DNA of 12,836 nucleotides, from NCBI GenBank assembly GCA_947460275.1, contig CANHHZ010000038.1, positions 1-12,836 of the forward strand, in the 5' to 3' direction. Positions 7,101 to 12,836 of the stretch are shown piece after piece. Origin of the DNA: Sphingobacteriaceae bacterium. Its GTDB lineage: Bacteria > Bacteroidota > Bacteroidia > Sphingobacteriales > Sphingobacteriaceae. The position numbers and the translations under genes were made by a program. The notes beneath the pieces were generated by a model. That model was not told where the DNA came from, ran no database searches, and saw only the letters and a program-made list of their open reading frames with translations. Positions within the stretch are counted from its first letter, which is position 1. Every line of letters begins with the position of its first letter.

Positions 7101-7367
7101 GAACTGTGGTCGCTTTTAGGAAATAAAAATTTATCAACTGCAAAATATCCAACATTTAATCCTGCTTATTTGGAAGAAAATGAATTTGCTTATCCTATTT
7201 CTATCAACGGAAAAATGAAAATGAATTTAAGTTTAAGCCTAAGTTTAGACGAGGCACAGGCTACCGAAGCCGTATTGGGAAATATACAGGTGCAAGGCTA
7301 TCTAGAAGGAAAAACACCTAAAAAAATCATTTTTGTAAAAGGTAAAATTGTAAATATTGTAGTTTAA
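4152..7367 (+). CDS. leuS: Leucyl-tRNA synthetase with an in-frame DUF559 nuclease insertion
   Basis: Charges tRNA-Leu with leucine and proofreads in its CP1 editing domain. Class I signatures are present: FPYPSGAGLHVGHPLGY (39-55, HVGH at 48-51) and KMSKS (846-850). Editing-domain signatures are also intact: FTTRVDTIFG (447-456, the T-rich region) and GYGTGAVMGVPSGDQRDW (532-549) with the conserved aspartate D545. The C-terminal helical anticodon-binding domain follows. At 1071 residues the protein is about 150 too long. The excess is residues 291-442, a foreign segment with a DUF559 nuclease domain between NWIGKSVGASVRF and IEVFTTR, where normal enzymes have only a short beta-hairpin loop. 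Removing it with one codon gives 918 residues, typical for this phylum. The reading frame is unbroken, so the enzyme is presumably made with the insert and works, since a single leuS is essential. ATG at 4152 follows an A-rich leader; the gene ends at a stem-loop terminator. Confidence 0.96.
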   Translation: MDYQFREIEAKWQKYWAENQTFKAELNTEKPKYYVLDMFPYPSGAGLHVGHPLGYIASDIFSRYKRLKGFNVLHPMGYDSFGLPAEQYAIQTGQHPAITTEANIATYRRQLDQIGFSFDWSREVRTSEPGYYKWTQWIFMQLFNSWYNLATDKAEDISTLIEKFNTSGTADVKAVCDEDVATFLPSDWANFTEEEKQKELLKYRLTYLKESTVNWCPALGTVLANDEVKEGFSERGGHPVEQKKMMQWSMRISAYAERLLQGLNTIDWPEPVKEMQRNWIGKSVGASVRFSLSPTLSKGEGANYAYQTADPLIWEVLKTNARANRSDQTPAETELWQSLRASKTGHKIRRQHPIGSYIADFICINKGLIIEVDGGYHNENQQNDSLRTEALNKLGFEVIRFTNEEVLADVTSVAQKIKHTLDQRSDKLPANSLSLGEGGGEAFIEVFTTRVDTIFGVSFIVLAPEHDLVAQLTTAAQQQEVADYIAKTKKKSELDRMADTKTVSGAFTGSFVINPVNGEKMPIWIADYVLAGYGTGAVMGVPSGDQRDWLFATHFNLPIVQISDAQQNIDVEADSTKEGKYINSGFINGSTYKEATTILHQWLEDNGVGKAKINYRMRDAIFGRQRYWGEPIPVYFKDSLPYLIKEEELPLMLPEIDKYLPTESGEPPLGRATDWTYENEYEYELSTMPGWAGSSWYWYRYMDAQNSSDFASKEAIAYWKDVDLYIGGSEHATGHLLYSRFWNKFLKDLGYVNEEEPFKKLINQGMIQGRSNFVYRLIDEEGRGTNTFVSYGLRKDYKTSALHVDVNIVENEVLNLAKFKTFRPEFANAEFILENGKYICGVEVEKMSKSKFNVVNPDVLIENYGADTLRMYEMFLGPLEQSKPWNTNGIEGVFKFLRKFWRLFHNENWAFHVEDNIPTKAEFKALHKIIKKVQDDIERFSFNTSVSSFMIAVNELTDLKCKNRQVLEDLVIVLSPYAPHICEELWSLLGNKNLSTAKYPTFNPAYLEENEFAYPISINGKMKMNLSLSLSLDEAQATEAVLGNIQVQGYLEGKTPKKIIFVKGKIVNIVV
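5022..5055 (+). repeat. Left terminal inverted repeat of the DUF559 element
   Basis: Starts AGCCTCTCCCC and contains a perfect hairpin, CCCTCTCC (5035-5042) with GGAGAGGG (5046-5053) around an AAA loop. It encodes S-L-S-P-T-L-S-K-G-E-G in the leuS frame. It pairs with 5444-5477 at 30 of 34 positions. It is GC-rich compared with the surrounding AT-rich leuS. Confidence 0.92.
5444..5477 (-). repeat. Right terminal inverted repeat of the DUF559 element
   Basis: The reverse complement starts AGCCTCACCCC, matching the left repeat. It contains the same hairpin arms, CCCTCTCC (5446-5453) and GGAGAGGG (5457-5464), around a CTT loop. It encodes S-L-S-L-G-E-G-G-G-E-A in the leuS frame. The four differences from the left copy suggest either an old insertion or an element family with imperfect ends. 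Confidence 0.92.
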
Positions 7368-7371
7368 AAAC

Positions 7372-7410
7372 GAGATGCTTTGGTTGTTTGTTAAGGCATC
7401 TCATTTTTTT
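7372..7410 (+). terminator. Stem-loop terminator after leuS
   Basis: GAGATGC (7372-7378) pairs with GCATCTC (7396-7402), and the second arm is followed by A and a run of seven T (7404-7410). It begins 5 bases after the leuS stop. The 17-base loop is longer than usual, but the stem plus T-run is a standard intrinsic terminator. It separates leuS from the receptor gene. Confidence 0.75.
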
Positions 7411-7554
7411 ATGAGCATTTCATTGCATTAAGCGTTTAACTTCTAAAACGCGTAAAAATTGTATCTCTTTATTGTAACAATAGAACAATACATTAGACTA
7501 ATTAAAGTAAATAATCCATCAAGGTAGATGGAGTTAAAAAGTAAATTATCCTGT

Positions 7555-10002
7555 ATGAAAAAAATTATCCTGTTCTGTGCCGCTTTATTTTTTGTAATTA
7601 ATGCTAAAGCTCAGTTTCCTGGTATGGGTGGTGGCGCCGCTAAACCAACGGTTGTTGGTCGTGTTACAGCTGTTGTAATTGATTCTGCAACTAAAAAACC
7701 GATTGATTATGCCACTGTTTCTTTGGTGAAATTAAAGGATAACAAGCCCGTAAATGGGGGCTTAACCGATGAAAAAGGTAAAGTAGTTTTACAAAATATT
7801 GCAGCAAACGAATATAAATTAGTAATTGGCTTTATTGGCTACACTACCAAAAGCATTACTCTAAAAACCACTGCCGAGAAGCCCGACAATAATGTGGGTA
7901 CAATTGCACTAAGTGCCAGCTCAAGTACGCTAAATCAAGTAACTATCGAGGGCACAAAGCCATTGATAGAAAGTAAAATTGATAAGGTAGTTTACAATGC
8001 TGAGCAAGATGTAACTATTGCAGGCGGAAATGCAAGTGATGTTTTGCGCAAGGTGCCTTTACTTTCGGTAGATATTGATGGAAACCCTTCTTTACGCGGT
8101 AGCAACGCTGTAAGGGTATTGATCAATGGCAAGCCATCGGGTACCATGGCCAATAACGTTGCCGACGCCCTAAAAATGATTCCTGCTGAAGAAATTAAAA
8201 GTGTTGAGGTAATTACAAGTCCATCAGCAAAATACGATGCTGAAGGTGCTGGAGGCATTATCAATATCATTACCAAAAAGAAAACTGCACAAGGCGTAAG
8301 TGGTACTGCTGCTTTGGCTTTGGGTACTCGCCAAAATAACGGTAATTTTAGTTTAAACGCTAAAAATGGGCGTTTAGGTTTTACGAGTAATGTAGGCGGA
8401 CAGTACGCAATTCCACAAAACACACGTATTTTTTTAGAAAACAGCGATTATGTAAATAACTTCTCCTCTATCCAAGATGGCTACAGCAAAGCTAATCGTT
8501 ATGGTTTTAACGGTTCTGCTGGATTGGATTATGACATTAACGGCTATAACAATATTTCTACCAATCTTCGTTTCAGTAATTTTAACAATGGCGCCGATGG
8601 CAGTATTGATGTATTGCTTAAAAATGCAATAAATACAATTGCTTCTACACGAATTACCGAAAACAATGGTGGTATGAATAACATAGATTGGAGTGCCGAT
8701 TACCGCAAAACGTCTAAAAAACCAGGCGAAGAATTTAGTATTTCTGCCCAGGCTTCGTTTGGAAGAAATACCAATGAGTTTAACACTCGTTTTATTTCGG
8801 CAATGCCAACCGTTACTAATGGTAATAATACTGGAAAAAATAACGAATACACAATGCAAACCGATTATGTTTATCCAGTTACTAAAACAGTAAACTTGGA
8901 AACAGGTTTAAAGGGTGTTTTTAGAACTATTGCAAGTAAATATCAAAATACCAATCAAGATTTTGATTACTCACAAGATGTGGCTGCGGCCTATGGGGTG
9001 ATTAACTTTAACCTCACTAAAAAAATAGCTCTTAAAGGAGGTTTAAGGGCTGAATACACAAAAATTAACGGACTTTCGGGCAATGCTGTAAACTTTGAAA
9101 ACGATTATTTTAACTTGTTTCCAAGCTTAATACTTTCGCAAACTTTAAAAAATAACACTACACTTAAGCTAAGTTATAACAAAAGGATGACGCGTCCGAG
9201 TTTAGCTTATTTAAACCCATTTTTAAACGATGCCGACCCTCTAAATCAATCAGCGGGGAACCCAGCCTTAAATCCAGAACTGAGTGATAATTTTGAGTTG
9301 GGCTATTCTACTTTTATTAAGGGTTCTATCATCAATGCTTCGGTATTTTATCGTCAAACTAACGATATTATCGAAAGTTTTTACAGTACCAGAACAGCCA
9401 TAGTAAACGGTGCTCCTAGACAAACAGGTTTCACTACTTTTCAAAACATTGGAACTAGCGAATCGTACGGTTTTAACCTATTTGGGTCTTACAATCCAAT
9501 GCCAAAATGGACATTGATGGCCAATTTTGGTTTGAATACCTACGAGGTAATCAATCAGCAAACCAATATAAGCACAGGCACATTTGCCAATTATAATGTT
9601 TTTGCACGTTCGGCCATTTCATTTAAGGGAGGTTGGAATGCTGAAGTATTTGGGGTGCTTACTTCAAAACGAAGAACTTTTCAAGGTGTTACAGAGGCGC
9701 TAAAATTTTACGGAGGTGCAGTTAAAAAAGATATAATGAAGAAAAAAGCAACCGTTGGCTTAAATGTATTTAACGTATTCTCAAGAGATTTACACATAGA
9801 AACGACCAATTCTAGTGCTGCGTTTTTACAACGAACAAATATTTATTACCCTATACGTTCGTTTGGTGTCAATTTCTCTTACAATTTTGGGAAGATAAAT
9901 TATAGCGCTAAGCCTAAGGCTAAAAAAGTGAATAACGACGATCTTAAAAAAGAAGAACAGCAAGGTGGACAATTGGGTGGAATGGGCGGAAATGGAGGAT
10001 AG
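7555..10002 (+). CDS. Outer-membrane beta-barrel receptor-like protein (TonB-dependent family, OMP_b-brl_3 type)
   Basis: An 815-residue outer-membrane protein. A signal peptide, MKKIILFCAALFFVINAKA, is cut before Q20. Next is a carboxypeptidase-regulatory-like beta-sandwich (about 33-115: RVTAVVIDSATKKPIDYATVSL... DEKGKVVLQNI... IGFIGYTTKSITL). A TonB-receptor-like plug follows (about 125-240, with DVLRKVPLLSVDIDGN, VRVLINGKPSG and YDAEGAGGIINIITKK), then a long beta-barrel rich in N/G/aromatic strands ending near SFGVNFSYNFGK. A hydrophilic tail of about 35 residues ends QLGGMGGNGG. This is the layout of Bacteroidota 'outer membrane beta-barrel family' proteins related to TonB-dependent receptors; the substrate is unknown and no SusD partner is adjacent. 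A start at 7528 is possible but would put nine polar residues before the signal peptide, so ATG 7555 is chosen. The upstream gap (7411-7554) shows no convincing promoter. Confidence 0.9.
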   Translation: MKKIILFCAALFFVINAKAQFPGMGGGAAKPTVVGRVTAVVIDSATKKPIDYATVSLVKLKDNKPVNGGLTDEKGKVVLQNIAANEYKLVIGFIGYTTKSITLKTTAEKPDNNVGTIALSASSSTLNQVTIEGTKPLIESKIDKVVYNAEQDVTIAGGNASDVLRKVPLLSVDIDGNPSLRGSNAVRVLINGKPSGTMANNVADALKMIPAEEIKSVEVITSPSAKYDAEGAGGIINIITKKKTAQGVSGTAALALGTRQNNGNFSLNAKNGRLGFTSNVGGQYAIPQNTRIFLENSDYVNNFSSIQDGYSKANRYGFNGSAGLDYDINGYNNISTNLRFSNFNNGADGSIDVLLKNAINTIASTRITENNGGMNNIDWSADYRKTSKKPGEEFSISAQASFGRNTNEFNTRFISAMPTVTNGNNTGKNNEYTMQTDYVYPVTKTVNLETGLKGVFRTIASKYQNTNQDFDYSQDVAAAYGVINFNLTKKIALKGGLRAEYTKINGLSGNAVNFENDYFNLFPSLILSQTLKNNTTLKLSYNKRMTRPSLAYLNPFLNDADPLNQSAGNPALNPELSDNFELGYSTFIKGSIINASVFYRQTNDIIESFYSTRTAIVNGAPRQTGFTTFQNIGTSESYGFNLFGSYNPMPKWTLMANFGLNTYEVINQQTNISTGTFANYNVFARSAISFKGGWNAEVFGVLTSKRRTFQGVTEALKFYGGAVKKDIMKKKATVGLNVFNVFSRDLHIETTNSSAAFLQRTNIYYPIRSFGVNFSYNFGKINYSAKPKAKKVNNDDLKKEEQQGGQLGGMGGNGG

Positions 10003-10024
10003 ATACTCCCAATAATTTATACAG

Positions 10025-10058
10025 TTAAAACGCCTCTTCAATTGAAGAGGCGTTTTAA
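10025..10058. terminator. Bidirectional terminator, 34-base perfect palindrome
   Basis: TTAAAACGCCTCTTCAA and its exact reverse complement abut, giving a perfect 17-base-pair stem with GC-rich centre (CGCCTCTTC) and A/T-rich ends. Read either way it yields a stem followed by T residues. It sits between the convergent ends of the receptor gene (stop at 10002) and the substrate-binding lipoprotein gene (stop at 10060), and most likely ends both transcripts. Confidence 0.9.
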
Positions 10059-10059
10059 T

Positions 10060-11691
10060 TTACTTCTTTTTTACTCTTTTTAAAATCATCAAACTCAATG
10101 GATTGATGGGATAACCGCTAATGTTATTTTGCAATAAAACCACCACTTCATCGTATAAAATGGGTACAACAGAAGAATGTTCCATTACCATGTTGTCCAT
10201 TTTTTGGTAAAGCTCAAAACGTTTTTTCTCATCGCCTTCAAAGTAACTCTGCTCAAACAATTTGTCAAATTCTTTGTTAAAATAGCCGGTATAATTTGGA
10301 CCAAATGGCACTTTGTTTTTGGAGTAAAAAACCGATAAATAGTTTTCTGCATCGGGATAATCGGCAATCCATGAACCTCTAAAAAAGTTAACTTCATTTT
10401 TGGCCATTAAGTCTCTTAAACTAGCACTCGGACTTACATCTACCTTAACTTTAAGGCCAATTGCACTTAGCTCGCCTTGTATAAATTCTATTAAATCTTT
10501 GTAGGTTGTAGAAGTATTTAAGGTGATTTCGGGCATGCCTTTTCCGTTAGGGTATCCAGCTTCTGCAAGTAATTTTAAGGCCAAACTAGGGTTGTAATGA
10601 TAACCTTTTACTTTAATGCTGTCAAACCCAGGCATTCCCTTTGGCACAAAGCCCGAAGTTGCAGGAGAGCCAATGCTGTTTCTCAAATATTTAATCAGTT
10701 TTTCACGATCAATGGCATAGTTAATGGCTTGTCTTACTTTTTTAAACCGTAACGGCGAGTTTTTGGCTAATATTTTAGAGGTATCTACCAAAATACCAAC
10801 ATATTCGGTACATAAATAAGGGCCTTTAAAAAGTTGAAACTTGCCCTTATATTTACGCGTCATCTTTCCACTTTTCGTCAAAATATCATCGCGGTAACTA
10901 CCATCAACACTGTTAAAAAAATCTAAATCTTTTTTAATAAAATTCATAAAGGCACTTTGCTTATCGCTAATAAAAGTAACTTTTACTGCGTCTAAGTAGG
11001 GTAAGCGCTGCTGACCATCTTTTTCCCAATAGTTTTCATTTTTAAGCAAAACCAATATCTCGTCTTCCTTCCAATATTTAAATTTAAAAGGGCCAGTCCC
11101 CACGGGATGATTTCTGAAGTCTTTGCCGTAATGCTCTACCACTTCTTTGGGTACCACAGAACAATATTGTGCGCTTAGCAATTTGATAAATGCAGGAAAA
11201 GGCTTGGTTAATTCAATTTGAAAAGTACTGTCGTTTAGTGCTTTAAAACTGTTTGCGTCTTTTACTTTGTCGCTAAAAATCCATCCTCCCGAGGAAGCAA
11301 CTTTTGGGTCAATTAGCCTATAAAAGCTATATGCAAAGTCTTGCGCTACCACTTTCCGGCCTTTGCCATTTTTAAATAGCGGATCGTCTTGAAAATAAAC
11401 ATCGTTCCGCAAGCTAAAAGTGTAGGTAAGATTGTCTTTACTTATGGCCCAGCTTTTTGCAAGGCAAGGTACGGTGTTAAGGTCTTTGTCGACTTGTACC
11501 AAGCCATTAAAAATTTGATTGATCATCCAAATGGCATTTTGGTTTCGGGCAAATGCCGGATCAAGAGACGTGAGGTTTTGGTCAAGGTTGATATTGAATA
11601 CCTTTTTATCCGCATTTTCGTTTTGAGGAGTGCACGAAAAAAATGCGAAAATACAAATGAGCCAAAAAATATGATTTATAATTCTATGCAT
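10060..11691 (-). CDS. ABC transporter substrate-binding lipoprotein, family 5 (peptide/nickel type)
   Basis: Extracytoplasmic solute-binding protein of the DppA/OppA (SBP_bac_5) family, which usually delivers oligopeptides, and sometimes nickel or other ligands, to an ABC importer. From ATG 11691 the 543-residue product starts with a lipoprotein signal, MHRIINHIFWLICIFAFFSC, with C20 as lipid site, then a polar linker (TPQNENADKK). Family landmarks follow: LTSLDPAFARNQNAIWMINQ, IFNGLVQVDKDLNTVPCLA, HPVGTGPFKF, RQAINYAIDREKLI and SGFVPKGMPGFDS. A longer version from TTG 11718 would add nine polar residues before the signal, so it is not preferred. No permease or ATPase genes are adjacent, so it is an orphan here and its ligand cannot be told. 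It converges with the receptor gene at a shared terminator and diverges from the gene at 11735. Confidence 0.93.
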   Translation of the reverse strand: MHRIINHIFWLICIFAFFSCTPQNENADKKVFNINLDQNLTSLDPAFARNQNAIWMINQIFNGLVQVDKDLNTVPCLAKSWAISKDNLTYTFSLRNDVYFQDDPLFKNGKGRKVVAQDFAYSFYRLIDPKVASSGGWIFSDKVKDANSFKALNDSTFQIELTKPFPAFIKLLSAQYCSVVPKEVVEHYGKDFRNHPVGTGPFKFKYWKEDEILVLLKNENYWEKDGQQRLPYLDAVKVTFISDKQSAFMNFIKKDLDFFNSVDGSYRDDILTKSGKMTRKYKGKFQLFKGPYLCTEYVGILVDTSKILAKNSPLRFKKVRQAINYAIDREKLIKYLRNSIGSPATSGFVPKGMPGFDSIKVKGYHYNPSLALKLLAEAGYPNGKGMPEITLNTSTTYKDLIEFIQGELSAIGLKVKVDVSPSASLRDLMAKNEVNFFRGSWIADYPDAENYLSVFYSKNKVPFGPNYTGYFNKEFDKLFEQSYFEGDEKKRFELYQKMDNMVMEHSSVVPILYDEVVVLLQNNISGYPINPLSLMILKRVKKK

Positions 11692-11705
11692 CAGTTTAGG
11701 AATAC

Positions 11706-11713
11706 TATTTTTG
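11706..11713 (+). promoter_or_regulatory. Candidate -7 box for the gene at 11735
   Basis: TATTTTTG is a perfect match to TAnnTTTG, 21 bases before the ATG at 11735. No clear TTG is found 19-21 bases upstream, so the -33 part is weak. It lies in the 5' leader of the divergent lipoprotein gene, so the two control regions interleave. Confidence 0.5.
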
Positions 11714-11715
11714 CA

Positions 11716-11723
11716 CAAATTAA
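11716..11723 (-). promoter_or_regulatory. Candidate -7 box for the substrate-binding lipoprotein gene
   Basis: On the minus strand this reads TTAATTTG, a 7/8 match to TAnnTTTG, 24 bases before the ATG at 11691. It is two bases away from the opposing -7 box at 11706-11713. No clear -33 TTG is visible. Confidence 0.3.
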
Positions 11724-11734
11724 ATAAATATTAC

Positions 11735-12184
11735 ATGTCTTTTTTATTAGCGTTGATAAATAATGAAAATGATGCTGTTTTACGCGAAGATTTACAAGAA
11801 AGAGTAGATATTGTAACGCATAAAATTAAATTCATGGACAAAGTGCCAGTAATTTGCTTTGGTCATAAAAATCAAGCGCAAACAGTTTTGCATAAATTGA
11901 TTGAGTTAGCTGGAGGTCAAATTGTAAGCGATGCTGCTCAAGCTAAAACGATACTTTATTTTGAACCTGAATGTAGTATTGCCGATTGGATGGGCAATAT
12001 TTTAGGTTTGCTTGTGCCAGAATGGCCTGCAGTAGCTTATAAACAAGTTTATATTCTTGTTGGCGGTAGAGAGAAAAATACATCAAACCTTGTGTCTAAT
12101 TTAGAGGATATTGCCGAAATGCTGCATCCTGGATCGTTTATTTTTGGAAATGAAGGAAGTGGCTGGGTAAATTTTCAGTCTTAA
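11735..12184 (+). CDS. Stand-alone C-terminal lobe of a class III (BtuF-like) binding protein
   Basis: A 149-residue protein from ATG 11735, without signal peptide, so probably cytoplasmic. It begins with a helix-rich segment (LREDLQERVDIVTHKIKFM, 16-34), like the long helix joining the lobes of BtuF/FhuD-type proteins. Then come a beta strand (KVPVICF, 36-42), a helix leading to LIELAGG (55-61), KTILYFEP (71-78), W98-P-A-V-A-Y-K-Q-V-Y-I-L-V-G-G and LEDIAEMLHPGSFIF (123-137). This order matches the C-terminal half of PF01497 (cobalamin or Fe-siderophore binding): the second 'V-x-x-I-E... ELAGG' strand-helix, 'W..V.AV+.g.VY...G' and the closing 'L...AE.LHP..F'. The N-terminal lobe is missing and the upstream DNA is occupied by another gene's start, so this is a shortened family member, not a window edge effect. 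An extended TTG start at 11711 is unlikely. Function unknown. Confidence 0.7.
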   Translation: MSFLLALINNENDAVLREDLQERVDIVTHKIKFMDKVPVICFGHKNQAQTVLHKLIELAGGQIVSDAAQAKTILYFEPECSIADWMGNILGLLVPEWPAVAYKQVYILVGGREKNTSNLVSNLEDIAEMLHPGSFIFGNEGSGWVNFQS

Positions 12185-12196
12185 AAAACTAAAGCA

Positions 12197-12718
12197 TTAG
12201 TAAGCTATAAATTTTTCAATTTGTTGGGTGGTGAATTTTAAGGTGTCTTCCTTAAAAAGTTCATCATTTTCGTTCAGCTCGTTTTTAATGTCTGCAAGGT
12301 GAAGACGCAATGGCATGGTATGCATGTGTAAATAAGCACAAACACCGTTAAAATGCTCTATTCCCCTTATATTGCCATATTTACCTGATGAAATACCCAC
12401 CAAGCAAGCTTTTTTATCGTAAAAGCTGCTCGGAAAATTACAAGCGTCTATAAAAGTTTTAAGTACTCCAGGAAAACTACCATTGTACTCGGGAATGACA
12501 AACACAAATTTACTGGTGTTGTTGACAAGCGTTTGCATCTTTTCAAATTCAGTGCTCCTGCTGCCATATAAATCAGAAATAATCAAGTTTTCTGGCAAAT
12601 TTTGTAGGTTTAAGAGTTGGGGCGTTAAGCCTTTGGATATGAATTGCTTTTGGTAATATTTTGCAATTTTTAAGGTATTGCAGCCAAGTCTATTTGTTCC
12701 GGAAATGATTGTTATCAT
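12197..12718 (-). CDS. NAD(P)H-dependent FMN reductase (flavodoxin-like fold)
   Basis: A 173-residue cytoplasmic flavoprotein of the NADPH-dependent FMN reductase/azoreductase family (PF03358), which transfers hydride from NAD(P)H via bound FMN to flavins, quinones or xenobiotics. FMN phosphate-loop SGTNRLGCNT (6-15), the flavin-binding loop PEYNGSFPGVLKTFID (76-91) and GISSGKYGNIRG (108-119) are all present. The length is typical. ATG at 12718. It converges with the preceding gene across 12 bases with no obvious terminator between them. The physiological acceptor cannot be inferred. The 118 bases upstream to the window end (12719-12836) are very AT-rich and show no promoter I can defend. Confidence 0.9.
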   Translation of the reverse strand: MITIISGTNRLGCNTLKIAKYYQKQFISKGLTPQLLNLQNLPENLIISDLYGSRSTEFEKMQTLVNNTSKFVFVIPEYNGSFPGVLKTFIDACNFPSSFYDKKACLVGISSGKYGNIRGIEHFNGVCAYLHMHTMPLRLHLADIKNELNENDELFKEDTLKFTTQQIEKFIAY

Positions 12719-12836
12719 GCTAAATTGTGGATAAGATGTTTAAAACACTTATGGCTTTAATACTAAAATTATAATATAGTTCGTATCTTAGCTCATAGTT
12801 AAAATTACTTAAATTTATCCAATAATAGCATTTTTA

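Noticed and set aside
7471..7481. Small inverted repeat ATTGT-A-ACAAT upstream of the receptor gene as an operator
   Set aside because: A five-base arm in very AT-rich DNA is expected by chance, and no nearby regulator supports it.
7528..7554. Upstream start for the outer-membrane protein
   Set aside because: The ATG at 7528 has a nearby AAGG, but it would put MELKSKLSC in front of a standard signal peptide. ATG 7555 gives a clean MKK signal sequence.
8434..8859. 141-residue minus-strand frame inside the receptor gene
   Set aside because: It is antisense to a clear beta-barrel coding region. Its composition follows from the N/G/T-rich sense strand and no motifs are seen.
11692..11718. Longer N-terminus (TTG 11718) for the substrate-binding lipoprotein
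   Set aside because: It adds nine residues before the lipoprotein signal and uses a TTG inside the divergent promoter region. ATG 11691 gives a normal 20-residue signal ending in the lipobox Cys.
11389..11727. 112-residue + strand frame
   Set aside because: It is wholly antisense to the signal and N-terminal region of the substrate-binding lipoprotein, with no family resemblance.

Overview
The window looks like chromosomal DNA of a Bacteroidota member, most likely Sphingobacteriaceae (Pedobacter-like). The base composition is AT-rich. The gene set includes a DUF3098 protein between ftsX and uppP, an outer-membrane beta-barrel receptor with an N-terminal carboxypeptidase-regulatory-like domain, and a leucyl-tRNA synthetase with the insertions usual for this phylum. 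Start sites have A/T-rich leaders rather than strong Shine-Dalgarno sequences, and one promoter carries a perfect TAnnTTTG -7 box. The genus assignment is inference.

Layout. Positions 2-133 (+) hold the tail of a small membrane protein, possibly of the LysE type. Positions 297-3949 (-) form a compact operon read from right to left: ftsX, a DUF3098 membrane protein, uppP, truB and ribF, with gaps of -1, 6, 28 and 17 bases. It combines division and cell-wall functions (FtsX; UppP recycling undecaprenyl phosphate) with tRNA pseudouridylation and FMN/FAD synthesis. A possible 27-residue hydrophobic microprotein lies just beyond ribF. A 202-base divergent gap separates ftsX from leuS (4152-7367, +), which ends at a stem-loop terminator. 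Next comes an outer-membrane beta-barrel receptor-like protein (7555-10002, +). It is separated by a 34-base perfect palindrome (shared bidirectional terminator) from a convergent family-5 substrate-binding lipoprotein (10060-11691, -). Divergent from that, 43 bases away, is a 149-residue protein resembling only the C-terminal lobe of a class III (BtuF/siderophore type) binding protein. It converges on an NAD(P)H-dependent FMN reductase (12197-12718, -).

The most striking feature is inside leuS. A 456-base segment (5022-5477, exactly 152 codons) is bounded by 34-base imperfect inverted repeats, each itself a hairpin, and flanked by TTT on both sides. It encodes a complete DUF559 (Vsr-like/PD-(D/E)XK) nuclease domain in frame, placed in the loop that opens the CP1 editing domain of an essential enzyme. 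The element has no Met codon of its own, no intein motifs and no stop, so it should be translated as part of LeuRS. Removing it with one TTT leaves about 918 residues, a normal LeuRS length. A second, smaller in-frame loop insertion is seen in ribF, where four tandem copies of a heptamer encode about 10 extra residues in the riboflavin kinase domain. Two housekeeping enzymes here have thus absorbed repetitive DNA at surface loops without losing frame.
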